Below, piece by piece: positions 17,388-25,569 of a stretch of DNA of 64,000 nucleotides (positions are counted from its first letter, which is position 1; the number at the start of each line of letters is the position of its first letter). The translations under genes were made by a program, and so were the position numbers. The DNA lies in assembly GCA_963764955.1 (NCBI GenBank), contig CAVXVE010000019.1:62001-126000 (forward strand), read 5' to 3'. This DNA comes from Roseiarcus sp963764955. GTDB taxonomy: Bacteria > Pseudomonadota > Alphaproteobacteria > Rhizobiales > Beijerinckiaceae. The notes beneath the pieces are model-generated. The model made no database searches and was not told the DNA's origin. It saw only the letters and a list, made by a program, of their open reading frames with translations.

Positions 17388-18182
17388 ATGGCTTCCCCCA
17401 ACATGGCGGCCAAGCCCGGCGCCCGACTTGATCGGCGCATTGCGCTCATCACCGGAGGGGCAACCGGAATCGGCGCTGCGATCGTGCGGTTGTTTGCCAG
17501 CGAAGGCGCACGCGTCTCCTTCTGCTCGCGATCGGAACAGCCCGGGCGCGATCTCGAGCAGGAGCTGAAAAGCGAGGGCTGCAATGTCGTCTTCTTCCGC
17601 TGCGACGCTGCGGTCGAGACCGAGGCGAGAGCGCTCATCAAACTCACGCTCGACCGTTACGGCGGAATCGATATTCTCGTGAACAATGCGGCGGTGTCGA
17701 AGCTCGCGCCGGTCGAGGAGATGTCGCTTAACGACTGGGAGCTGATCCTCTCCAAAAACCTGACCAGCATGTTCCTCATGTCGCGAGAGTCGATCCCGAT
17801 TCTCAGGCGGTCGCTGCATCCGAGCATCATCAACCTGGGGTCCACCTACGCGGTCGTCGGCGCTGCGGGGTCCGCGGCTTATGCGTTGACCAAGGCGGGC
17901 GCTGTGAGTTTCTCGAAGACGCTGGCGCTCGAGCTCGCAAGCGACGGCATCCGGGTCAACGCGCTTTGTCCTGGCGCTACCGAGACGAAGCTTTATTACG
18001 AGTGGCTCGGCTCCCAAGCGGACGCGGAGAAGGCGAAATCCGATCTTGCCGCGAAGCATCCGATGGGACGTATCGGGCAGCCGGAGGAAATGGCGCGAGC
18101 GGCGCTCTATTTGGCCTCCGAGGACGCATCGTTTGTCACCGGCCACGCGCTTCTGGTGGACGGAGGCTATACGGCGCAGTAG
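17388..18182 (+). CDS. SDR family NAD(P)-dependent oxidoreductase
   Basis: A classical short-chain dehydrogenase of 264 residues. The cofactor motif is ALITGGATGIGAAI. The stabilising motif is ILVNNAAVSKL. The catalytic residues are Ser in IINLGSTYA and Tyr-x-x-x-Lys in SAAYALTKAGA. The C-terminal pattern VTGHALLVDGGYTAQ is normal for the family. AAGGAG lies 11 nt upstream of the ATG at 17388. It probably oxidises a hydroxyl of the compound brought in by the adjacent ABC transporter. Confidence 0.88.
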   Translation: MASPNMAAKPGARLDRRIALITGGATGIGAAIVRLFASEGARVSFCSRSEQPGRDLEQELKSEGCNVVFFRCDAAVETEARALIKLTLDRYGGIDILVNNAAVSKLAPVEEMSLNDWELILSKNLTSMFLMSRESIPILRRSLHPSIINLGSTYAVVGAAGSAAYALTKAGAVSFSKTLALELASDGIRVNALCPGATETKLYYEWLGSQADAEKAKSDLAAKHPMGRIGQPEEMARAALYLASEDASFVTGHALLVDGGYTAQ

Positions 18183-18567
18183 CTGGGCGCCGACCTCACG
18201 TCACCCTCCCGTCTGGCTGACCGACGCGGAGCTTGGGCAATTGGACAAAACCTCGGATTGAGCTCTGGCTCATTCGCCAACGACTCGCAGAGCGGGCGCG
18301 ACTATTGCTCTTCAAGTGGCCAAAGTTGGAGGGCGTCTGCAACGTCGAAGTGTCGATGTCCATGCGCGGGCTTACGGCGGCCGCTTTCGGACGCTTCGAG
18401 CGAGAAGAGTCCATTACCCGTTGTGATGCAGCCCAGTGGATCAAATGATTTGTCGCTCGCGGGCCCGCGGGAATAGGTTTTTGATCGAAGAAAATCGGTG
18501 GGATCAACCCACCGCGGAATCGGCTCCAGAACGCTAAACCGCCGAACCGGCAAGTCCAGGAGGAAAC
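18183..18567. other. Intergenic region ahead of the second sugar ABC operon
   Basis: This 385 bp region has no convincing gene; the large minus-strand open frame across it is a shadow of the binding-protein gene. It probably contains the promoter of the transporter operon. The only clear structure is a short inverted repeat at 18496-18514, listed separately. Confidence 0.4.
18496..18514. promoter_or_regulatory. 7-bp inverted repeat upstream of the sugar-binding protein gene
   Basis: CGGTGGG (18496-18502), loop ATCAA, then CCCACCG (18508-18514): a perfect inverted repeat 54 bp before the ATG of the binding-protein gene. There is no U-tract after it, so it is more likely an operator or a 5'-leader hairpin than a terminator. 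Confidence 0.35.
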
Positions 18568-19842
18568 ATGACCAACGCGACCACCAGGCGACTGCGAGTC
18601 ACCCTGGCGACTGCCGCCGTGATTGCGGCCGTGACGACCTCGGCGAGCGGCAGTTTCGCTGCCGGCGCTATCGAACAGAAGCCGAGCGATCTCAAACCGT
18701 GCGGGACCTACGACGCCTCGGCGCTCGACCCGAGGCCAATTCCCGACTCGATCGGCGGCCCCGGACTGCTCGCTTCGATCGCCAAAGACGGGTTCAAAAC
18801 GCCCGCGACCATGCTCGGCGCTCCCGAGCCGCTGCCTGCTGTCTGGTATAACGCCGTCAAGGTCACTCCAGAACAGGCGAAGGCGATCTGCGAGAAGCAT
18901 CTGACCGCAGTCTATCTCGACTGGAGCGGCGTCCCCTACAACCTCGCCATGAGAAGCGGGGCGAAGGCCGTCTTCAGCGCGCTCGGGATCAAGATCCTCC
19001 GCTTCGCCGACTACAGCTTCAACGCAAACGGCATGGCCGGCGTGCTGACTGCGATCCTGCCGTTGCGGCCGAACATCCTTGTCACCGGCGGAACGGTGAA
19101 CGCGGCCCAGTTTGCGGCCATCATCAGGCCCGCCATCGATCAGGGTGTCACTGTGACCGCATGGAGCCTCGGATCGCCGACGATGAAAATCGGTCAAAAT
19201 CAGCCGCTCAAGGCCATGACCACCTATGATTTCTATAATCTCGGTCTCCAGATGGCTGACGCGATCCACGCCACCTGGCCGGACGGCGCCAACTTCGGCT
19301 ACATTCACTGGATCAACGACGTCGACGCGATCCACGCCCGCGAGAACGGGCTGCTCGACGGGCTCAAGAAATACCCGAACATCAAGATCATCACCAACGG
19401 GGAGGCAAAGCCCGGCAATCCCGCGTCCGGATACTCGGACCCGAGCAACTCGACCGCCTACACTCAGGCGTTCCTGACCGCTCACCCCACGGTGAACGTT
19501 CTCTTCGCCCCGTGGGAAGACCCGCCGGCGATCGGCGAGGCGGCGGCGATCAAGGCCCTCCACCTGGAGGACAAGGTCAAGATCGCCACAATGGATCTGG
19601 GCGAAGCCGGCGCGTTCCAGATGCGGCACAAAGGCATTATCGCCATGGACATGGCCCAGGACGTGTACGACGGCGGCCGCCTGATGGCGCTCACCGCCGC
19701 GCTCGCCGCAATCGGGCAGAGCACCCACCCCTACGTCATGGTCCCGACCTATCCCGTCACCACCAAGACGAACATGCAGGACGCATGGGACTTCATGCAC
19801 GGGCCGGAGGTCGTCTGTCCCAAAGGGAGCTGCGCCGACTGA
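18568..19842 (+). CDS. Sugar ABC transporter substrate-binding protein (periplasmic, type 1)
   Basis: A periplasmic binding protein of 424 residues. The first about 32 residues are a Sec signal peptide (TLATAAVIAAVTTSASGSFA then AGA). The two-lobed fold of the RbsB-like family is suggested by NILVTGGTVNAAQFAAII, TAWSLGSPTMKIGQNQP and GANFGYIHWINDVDAIHARENG. The last part, VNVLFAPWEDPPAIGEAAAIKA, is also typical. The ATG at 18568 is preceded by AGGAGGAAAC. An ATPase gene follows after 113 bp and then a permease gene. The ligand is unknown. It is longer than ribose-binding protein and shows little similarity to the first binding protein in the window, so the two transporters probably take different substrates. 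Confidence 0.85.
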   Translation: MTNATTRRLRVTLATAAVIAAVTTSASGSFAAGAIEQKPSDLKPCGTYDASALDPRPIPDSIGGPGLLASIAKDGFKTPATMLGAPEPLPAVWYNAVKVTPEQAKAICEKHLTAVYLDWSGVPYNLAMRSGAKAVFSALGIKILRFADYSFNANGMAGVLTAILPLRPNILVTGGTVNAAQFAAIIRPAIDQGVTVTAWSLGSPTMKIGQNQPLKAMTTYDFYNLGLQMADAIHATWPDGANFGYIHWINDVDAIHARENGLLDGLKKYPNIKIITNGEAKPGNPASGYSDPSNSTAYTQAFLTAHPTVNVLFAPWEDPPAIGEAAAIKALHLEDKVKIATMDLGEAGAFQMRHKGIIAMDMAQDVYDGGRLMALTAALAAIGQSTHPYVMVPTYPVTTKTNMQDAWDFMHGPEVVCPKGSCAD

Positions 19843-19955
19843 TACGCAAGCGGGGCCGTTCTCCGGGGACGGCTCCGTCTTTCGCCGACGCTTCGGGTTT
19901 TGAGCCGATGCTCCCGGGGACAGTCGTAGGCTGCGCGACGTGAAAGGCCAATTCG

Positions 19956-21554
19956 ATGGATGCGTCGCTTCAGGTCGAAACCGTCCTTGAAATGCAGCGA
20001 ATTGGCAAGCGCTTCGGTCAGGTTTGGGTACTCAAGAACGTCAATGTCCACGTGCGCCGCGGCAGCGTCCACGCCATCGTCGGACACAACGGCGCCGGCA
20101 AATCCACGCTGATGAAGATCGCGCTCGGCGCCGAGAAGCCGACCGAGGGAAAGGTTCGCGTCGCCGGCCAGGAGCTCACCTATTCCCGCCCGGCGGAAGC
20201 GCGGATGCTCGGTCTCGGCATGGTGATGCAAGAACGGAGCCTGATCAGGACGCTGAGCGGCCTCGACAACCTTTACCTCAACGCCGAGCGCAAGAGCGCG
20301 CTGGGGCTTGTGGACGTGCGCAAGCAACGCGCCGAAATCGCAGACCTGCTCGAAGAGCTCGCCATTCCCCGCTCGCTCCTCTCGACGATGAGCTCCGACA
20401 TGAGCACGATCGAGCAGGAGCTAATCGAGATCGCGAGAGCCCTTCGTCTCGGCAGTCAGGTCCTCATCCTCGACGAGCCGACTGCTCCACTGGGCCGTGA
20501 CGAGATCACGAGACTGTTTGGCGTCCTCAAGATGATCGCCGCGCGGGGCGCGGGAATCGTCATCATCACCCACCATCTAGCGGAAGTCTTCGCCGTCAGC
20601 GACATGGTGACGTGCCTGCGCGAGGGCCAAGTCGTGCTCCAGACCCCAACGAAGGACACCAACATGGCCGGGCTCATCTCGGCGATGCTTGGCCGCCGTC
20701 CATGGGAGGGGTCACACCTGCAGGCGCACGGCGGCAAGCGAATCGACGCGCGGTCCAAGGCGCCTCAGAAATCGGAGCCCTCACTTAAGGTTCGAAACCT
20801 CAAGGTCGGGGCCAAGCTCGCCGATGTGTCGTTCGAGGCCTTTCGAGGCGAGGTGCTCGGCGTTGTCGGACTCGCGGGAAGCGGCCGCACCACATTGTTG
20901 CGCGCTCTGTTCGGGGACCTCCGCCAAGGCGGGGGCGAGATCCTGTTTCAGGACAAGCGCTACCGGCCGAAGTCGACTCAGGACGCGATGGAGGAAGGCG
21001 TCTTTCTCATTCCAGAGGACCGCGGCGTCCACGGGCTCATGCTGGCGAAGTCCATCGCGGAGAACATCACCATCGTCATCCTTCGCCGCCTCAGCGGACT
21101 CATGGGGCTTTTGAACTTTTCCGAGGCGCGGACGCAGGCGCAAATAATGATGAAGGCCCTCGACGTACGCGCCACCGGAGCGGATCAGACGGTGAGAGAG
21201 CTCTCGGGCGGCAATCAGCAGAAAGTCGTGCTGGCGAAGGCTCTGACGCTCAGCCCCGATCTGGTGCTGCTCGACGAGCCGACATTTGGAGTCGACATCG
21301 GCGCGACGCACGAGATCATCGCCAAGGTCCGCGCCATGGCTGACGAAGGCGCGACGATTCTGTGGGCCTCCTCCGATCTTCTGGAGGTGACCCATGTCGC
21401 CGACCGCATCATCGTGCTGCGCGACGGCGTCGTCGGCGCGACCGTCGGTCCGGAGGAAGCGGACAAGTTCACCGAGGACGCGCTTGTCGCGATGATGCAG
21501 CGCCAGCAATTCGAAGGGATGGCGGGCGCCGAGGCTGATCATGTCGGTGGCTAA
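19956..21554 (+). CDS. Sugar ABC transporter ATP-binding protein (RbsA-type, two domains)
   Basis: A tandem ATPase of 532 residues. Domain 1 has Walker A GHNGAGKSTLMK and Walker B ILDEPTAPLGRDE, with a degenerate signature (SSDMSTIEQELIEIARAL) in place of LSGGQ. Domain 2 has GLAGSGRTT as its degenerate Walker A, which is usual for RbsA-type proteins, a full signature LSGGNQQKVVLAKAL and Walker B LLDEPTFGVDIGA. The gene overlaps the permease start by 14 nt. It powers the import system with the binding protein upstream. Confidence 0.9.
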   Translation: MDASLQVETVLEMQRIGKRFGQVWVLKNVNVHVRRGSVHAIVGHNGAGKSTLMKIALGAEKPTEGKVRVAGQELTYSRPAEARMLGLGMVMQERSLIRTLSGLDNLYLNAERKSALGLVDVRKQRAEIADLLEELAIPRSLLSTMSSDMSTIEQELIEIARALRLGSQVLILDEPTAPLGRDEITRLFGVLKMIAARGAGIVIITHHLAEVFAVSDMVTCLREGQVVLQTPTKDTNMAGLISAMLGRRPWEGSHLQAHGGKRIDARSKAPQKSEPSLKVRNLKVGAKLADVSFEAFRGEVLGVVGLAGSGRTTLLRALFGDLRQGGGEILFQDKRYRPKSTQDAMEEGVFLIPEDRGVHGLMLAKSIAENITIVILRRLSGLMGLLNFSEARTQAQIMMKALDVRATGADQTVRELSGGNQQKVVLAKALTLSPDLVLLDEPTFGVDIGATHEIIAKVRAMADEGATILWASSDLLEVTHVADRIIVLRDGVVGATVGPEEADKFTEDALVAMMQRQQFEGMAGAEADHVGG

Positions 21555-22635
21555 GACGGGCGATCTTGACCCCTCGGAGCCGCGCCAAAGCGGGCTCTGG
21601 CTGCGCGTCCGCAGGTGGGCGGGAAGCGTCGCGTGGGGCGCCTACCGCGGCGACAATCCGGGCATTCTCATCAGCGCGATGCTCGTCCTCATCGCGATCT
21701 TCGCCTATTTGCTGCGCGACACGGGCTTCATGAGCCCAATCAATCTCCTCAGCATCGTGCGTGTATCGACCACCATCACTATCATGTCGATTGCGATCGT
21801 GTTCGTTCTCTGCGCCGGCGAGATTGACCTTTCCATTGCGGCGATCGTGCCGGTTTCCGCGCTAATCACCGCGCTTATGCTCTCGTGGAACTATAACTTC
21901 CTGCTCGCCGCGCTCACCGGCGTTATGTTCGGGGCGGGGGTCGGCTTCCTGAACGGCCTCGCAGTGGTGTTCTTCAAGATCCCGTCATTTGTCGTGACGC
22001 TGGGATCGATGGGCATCATGCAGGGCCTGGCGCAAATCGTGACCAATGCGAGCACCGTCTCGATCGCGAACGACCCCTTCTTTTTCTGGTTTGGCGGCGG
22101 CTCGGTCGGCCCGATCCCGATCCTTGCGTTCTGGTCGCTCGGCGGCCTGATCATCGGATCGGTGATCCTCTCCCGCACGGCGATGGGCCGTCGCGTGCTC
22201 GCGACCGGGGCGAACGCGGCCGCGGCGCGGTTTTCAGGCATTCGAACGGGACGGGTGAAAGTCGGCGTGCTCACGGCGAGCGGCGCGGCCGGCGGGCTCG
22301 CCGGCGTTCTCTACGACGGTCAATACGCAGCCGCCAATTTCACGATCGGGGCAAATGATCTGCTGTCGGTCATTTCCGCGGCGATCATCGGCGGCGCCGC
22401 GCTCGAAGGCGGCAAGGGAACCGTACTTGGCGCGGTCGTCGCGTCGCTGCTCGTCGGAACTCTGAATAACGCGCTTGTGCTGATCGGTTTCGGCGCTCCC
22501 CAGCAGGTCATGGTTCAGGGCGTCATCATTGTCGCCGCGGTGGTCGTCAGTTCGCGGCCGGGACGACGGACCCGCTGGCGATGGCTGGTCGCACTCGAGG
22601 AAGCCGAGCACGAGCGCGACGCCAAGAAGGCATGA
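21541..22635 (+). CDS. Sugar ABC transporter permease (RbsC-type)
   Basis: An inner-membrane permease of 364 residues with about eight to ten hydrophobic helices. It shows VLCAGEIDLSIAAIVPVSAL (the 'aGgiDLS' motif), VGFLNGLAVVFFKIPSFVVTLG and the cytosolic coupling loop ATGANAAAARFSGIRTGRVK. The C-terminus is hydrophilic. Translation is coupled to the ATPase by a 14-nt overlap. An SDR gene follows after 59 bp with its own strong ribosome site, so catabolic genes are probably cotranscribed with the transporter. Confidence 0.9.
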   Translation: MSVAKTGDLDPSEPRQSGLWLRVRRWAGSVAWGAYRGDNPGILISAMLVLIAIFAYLLRDTGFMSPINLLSIVRVSTTITIMSIAIVFVLCAGEIDLSIAAIVPVSALITALMLSWNYNFLLAALTGVMFGAGVGFLNGLAVVFFKIPSFVVTLGSMGIMQGLAQIVTNASTVSIANDPFFFWFGGGSVGPIPILAFWSLGGLIIGSVILSRTAMGRRVLATGANAAAARFSGIRTGRVKVGVLTASGAAGGLAGVLYDGQYAAANFTIGANDLLSVISAAIIGGAALEGGKGTVLGAVVASLLVGTLNNALVLIGFGAPQQVMVQGVIIVAAVVVSSRPGRRTRWRWLVALEEAEHERDAKKA

Positions 22636-22694
22636 GCTAAGCCCAACGCCGAGGCGGCGGCTTACAGGACGGCTAGAAGTTTGGAGGAGGGCGG

Positions 22695-23465
22695 ATGGCC
22701 CAGGAAAAAAAGAACGTCATTGTGACCGGCGCCGCCAGGGGAATGGGCGCGGCGGTCGTCCGCAAACTCGCCGCTCGCGGCGTCAACGTCGTCGCCGTCG
22801 ACCGGCTCGCCGACCCGCTCGATGAGCTCAAGAAAGAGCTCAAGGCGGCGCCCGGCGAAGTCGATCCCGTCGTCGCCGATGTCGGATCGGCGGCCGATGT
22901 CCAAGCGTTCGTCAAGCGCGCGGTCGAGCGCTTCGGCGGCCTCGACGGGATCTTCAACATCGCCGCCATCCTCGGCGAATTCAAGCCCATCGCAGAATCG
23001 TCGAACGACGGCTTCGACGAAGTGATGCGCGTCAACACGAAGAGCGTCTGGCTCGGAATGAAATACGCGATTCCGGCCCTCATCGCGCGTGGCGGCGGCG
23101 CGATCGTGAACACGGGCTCCTATCTCGCCTGGCACGGATGCGAGCTGCTCGGCCCATACAACGCCTCCAAGCACGCGCTTGTCGGACTGACGAAGACCGC
23201 TGCGCTCGAATATGGCCGCTATAACATCCGGGTCAACATACTCTGCCCAGGGTCGATGAACACGCCGATGAACATCGACACGGCGGCCGGGTTCTATCCG
23301 CAGGATCCTGAGGGCGGCCTTAAAGCGCTCTCGGCGCCCATGGTGACGGGTCGCGTCTCGGAGCCGGAAGAAGTCGCGACCGTCGGCGTTTTCCTGCTTC
23401 TAGATGCGCCCATCCAGATGACGGGCACGCTGATTCCGGTCGACGGCGGGTATTCGGCGCGCTGA
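22695..23465 (+). CDS. SDR family oxidoreductase
   Basis: A short-chain dehydrogenase of 256 residues. The cofactor motif is VIVTGAARGMGAAVV. Catalytic Ser is in AIVNTGSYLAWHG and Tyr/Lys in GPYNASKHALVG. The substrate loop is INTPMNIDTAAGF-like (SMNTPMNIDTAAGF), and the C-terminus is TGTLIPVDGGYSAR. GGAGGAGGGCGG directly precedes the ATG. It follows the transporter permease gene and is followed by a zinc-type alcohol dehydrogenase, so it is likely a step in the same pathway. Confidence 0.88.
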   Translation: MAQEKKNVIVTGAARGMGAAVVRKLAARGVNVVAVDRLADPLDELKKELKAAPGEVDPVVADVGSAADVQAFVKRAVERFGGLDGIFNIAAILGEFKPIAESSNDGFDEVMRVNTKSVWLGMKYAIPALIARGGGAIVNTGSYLAWHGCELLGPYNASKHALVGLTKTAALEYGRYNIRVNILCPGSMNTPMNIDTAAGFYPQDPEGGLKALSAPMVTGRVSEPEEVATVGVFLLLDAPIQMTGTLIPVDGGYSAR

Positions 23466-23515
23466 CGAACGCGGCGCACGAACCGGGTCCATCAGAAGCA
23501 AGAGGCAGGATCTTC

Positions 23516-24553
23516 ATGAACACCAACGCGCCGGTCGCACAGCGGGGAACAGAGAAGGCGCGCGGGCTGTGGTTCACCGCGGCGCGCCAAGCCGAATTGA
23601 TCGAAGAACCGGTCAAGAAGCCGAGCGGAGCCGAGGTGAGGGTCCGGGCGATTGCGTCGCTGGTCAGCGCCGGCACCGAAATGCTGGTCTACCGCGGCGA
23701 ACTGCCGGCCGAGGACGATCTGGGGCTTGAGACATGCGCCGGGAGCTTTGGCTTCCCCGTCAAGTACGCCTATCAGGTGGTGGGCGAAGTTATTGAGGCC
23801 GGCCCCGACGCCCGTTTCAAGCCGGGCCAGACAATCTTCGTCCGCCATCCCCACCAGGACTTGTTCACTGTCCGAAGCGACAGCTGGCTGGTCGCACCGG
23901 TCCCCGAGGGGCTCACGGCGGAAAGGGCTGTGTTCGTGAACCTGCTCGAGGTCGCGCTCAATTGCCATCTCGACGTTCCGGTGCGCTTCGGAGACGTGGT
24001 TGTCATCTACGGGCAGGGCGTCGTGGGCAGCCTCGTCGCTCAGCTCGCGCGGAGAATGGCGGGCAGAGTGATCGTGGTCGATCCGATCGCCGGCCGCAGG
24101 GCGGCGGCGCTCCGATGGGGGGCTGACGCCGCCGCGACGCCGGAGGACGCGCCGGCCGCAATCGCTTCGCTGAGCGAGGGGCGGGGCGCCGACATCTGCA
24201 TCGAGGCGACCGGCGCGCCGAGCGCGCTGCAGGCGGCGATCAAAGCCGCCGGACAGGAGGGAACGGTCGTCGTGCTTTCGTTCTTCGGGACTCGAAAGGT
24301 GCCGCTCATCCTTTCGCCCGAGTTCCACTACGGGCGCCTTCGCGTCATCAGCTCCCAGGTTAGTTCGCTGGGCTCGGGCCTTCAGCCGCGCTGGTCGCGC
24401 GAGCGACGCAACACGGCCGCGTTCGACCTTCTGCGCTCCGACTGGCTCGTGACACCGGTTTCGCACGAGATGCCGTTCGCCCAAGCGCCCGAGGCCTACA
24501 GGATCCTCGACACGTCGCCGCAGGACGCGATGGGGATCGTGCTCAAGTATTAG
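23516..24553 (+). CDS. Zinc-type alcohol dehydrogenase (MDR family, BchC-like)
   Basis: A medium-chain dehydrogenase/reductase of 345 residues. The N-terminal GroES-like part has SLVSAGTEMLVYRGELP and GFPVKYAYQVVGEVIEAG. The Rossmann part has VVIYGQGVVGSLVAQLARR (GxGxxG) and ICIEATGAPSALQAAI. The group resembles the 'zinc-binding dehydrogenases' related to bacteriochlorophyllide dehydrogenase (BchC), but no other photosynthesis genes are here, so that activity is unlikely. The start has GGCAGGA about eight bases upstream. It is the last gene of the plus-strand run and is convergent with the next dehydrogenase, 1 bp away. Confidence 0.82.
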   Translation: MNTNAPVAQRGTEKARGLWFTAARQAELIEEPVKKPSGAEVRVRAIASLVSAGTEMLVYRGELPAEDDLGLETCAGSFGFPVKYAYQVVGEVIEAGPDARFKPGQTIFVRHPHQDLFTVRSDSWLVAPVPEGLTAERAVFVNLLEVALNCHLDVPVRFGDVVVIYGQGVVGSLVAQLARRMAGRVIVVDPIAGRRAAALRWGADAAATPEDAPAAIASLSEGRGADICIEATGAPSALQAAIKAAGQEGTVVVLSFFGTRKVPLILSPEFHYGRLRVISSQVSSLGSGLQPRWSRERRNTAAFDLLRSDWLVTPVSHEMPFAQAPEAYRILDTSPQDAMGIVLKY

Positions 24554-24554
24554 T

Positions 24555-25514
24555 TCAGCCCGGCGCCGGGTAGACCGGCGGCTGCCCCGACAAGACGCGG
24601 GCGGCGTCGGTCGCACATTTGGTCTGGAGCTCCTCGAGCGCCTCTACCGAATAGAAGGCCGTATGGGGCGTCAGCACCACATTCGGCCTGCCGATCAGCG
24701 GCGAGTCCTTTGGCGGAGGCTCGGTCTCGAGCACGTCGAGCGCGGCGCCGCCGAGCCGGCCGCTGTCCAGGGCGGCGATCAGCGCTTTTTCGTCGATGAG
24801 AGGCCCGCGTGCGGTGTTGATGATGAAGGCGCCTGGCTTCATCTTGGCAAGCGCGCCTGCGTTAAGCAGACCTCGCGTCTGAGGGGTGAGCGGAGCGTGA
24901 ACGGAGACGAAGTCGGAAGAGGCGAGCAATGTGTCGAAGCCAACCCCTTCGACGCCAACCGAAGCAAACACGTCCGGCGCGACGAAGGGATCATAGGCGA
25001 GGACTCGAAGGCCGAACGCCGTGGCCTTCGGCGCAAGAGCGCGAGGGATGTTGCCGAAGCCCACGAGGCCCAGCGTTTGGCCCCTGAGTCGATGGATAGG
25101 CGCCACCGCCGCCATCTCCCATCGGCCTCCCTGCACCAAGGAATTGGCGAAGGGAACCTTGCGCGCAAGCGCGAGCATGAGCGCCATCGCGTGGTCGGAC
25201 ACCTCGTCCATGCAATAGTCGGGCACATAGGTGACCACGATCTTGCGCTCGCGCGCGGCGGCAAGGTCGATGTTGTCGACGCCGAGCCCCGTCCTTCCGA
25301 TCACTTTGCAGCGCGTGAGCTCACGAATGAGCTCTCCGGACAGCTTGGCGTAGCATACGAGCAACGCGTCAGCGTCGCGGGCCACGGCGAGGATGTCGGA
25401 AGCCGCGCTGCTTGCGGAAACGCTGAGACGGGCCCCGAGCGGACGCAACACTTTCTCGACCGGGTCGAGCGACGGGAACGGACTGTCGGCGACGGCGACA
25501 ATGAGATCGCTCAT
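24555..25514 (-). CDS. D-2-hydroxyacid dehydrogenase, CtBP-like
   Basis: An NAD-dependent dehydrogenase of 319 residues in the C-terminal-binding-protein branch of the D-2-hydroxyacid family. Catalytic residues: Arg in INTARGPLIDE, Glu in LDVLETEPPP and His in LTPHTAFYS. The Rossmann loop reads LGLVGFGNIPRALAP, so the third conserved Gly is Pro, as seen in several CtBP-like enzymes. The ATG at 25514 is chosen because it aligns with the family start (MSDLIVAVADSPFPS). A longer frame begins at 25562. It is the third of three genes on the minus strand with the PEP-utilising protein and the M24 protein upstream. Confidence 0.83.
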   Translation of the reverse strand: MSDLIVAVADSPFPSLDPVEKVLRPLGARLSVSASSAASDILAVARDADALLVCYAKLSGELIRELTRCKVIGRTGLGVDNIDLAAARERKIVVTYVPDYCMDEVSDHAMALMLALARKVPFANSLVQGGRWEMAAVAPIHRLRGQTLGLVGFGNIPRALAPKATAFGLRVLAYDPFVAPDVFASVGVEGVGFDTLLASSDFVSVHAPLTPQTRGLLNAGALAKMKPGAFIINTARGPLIDEKALIAALDSGRLGGAALDVLETEPPPKDSPLIGRPNVVLTPHTAFYSVEALEELQTKCATDAARVLSGQPPVYPAPG

Positions 25515-25569
25515 GGAGAGAATTCTCCGGATGCGCGCGGCAGAGCCGCGAAGCGCGAGCACTGCGGCA

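Noticed and set aside
18196..19800. 534-codon minus-strand open frame opposite the binding-protein gene
   Set aside because: Arginine/glycine/valine-rich shadow of a well-supported plus-strand gene. No ribosome site and no family motif.
23516..24553. Bacteriochlorophyllide dehydrogenase BchC
   Set aside because: Only general family similarity, and no other photosynthesis genes are present in the window.
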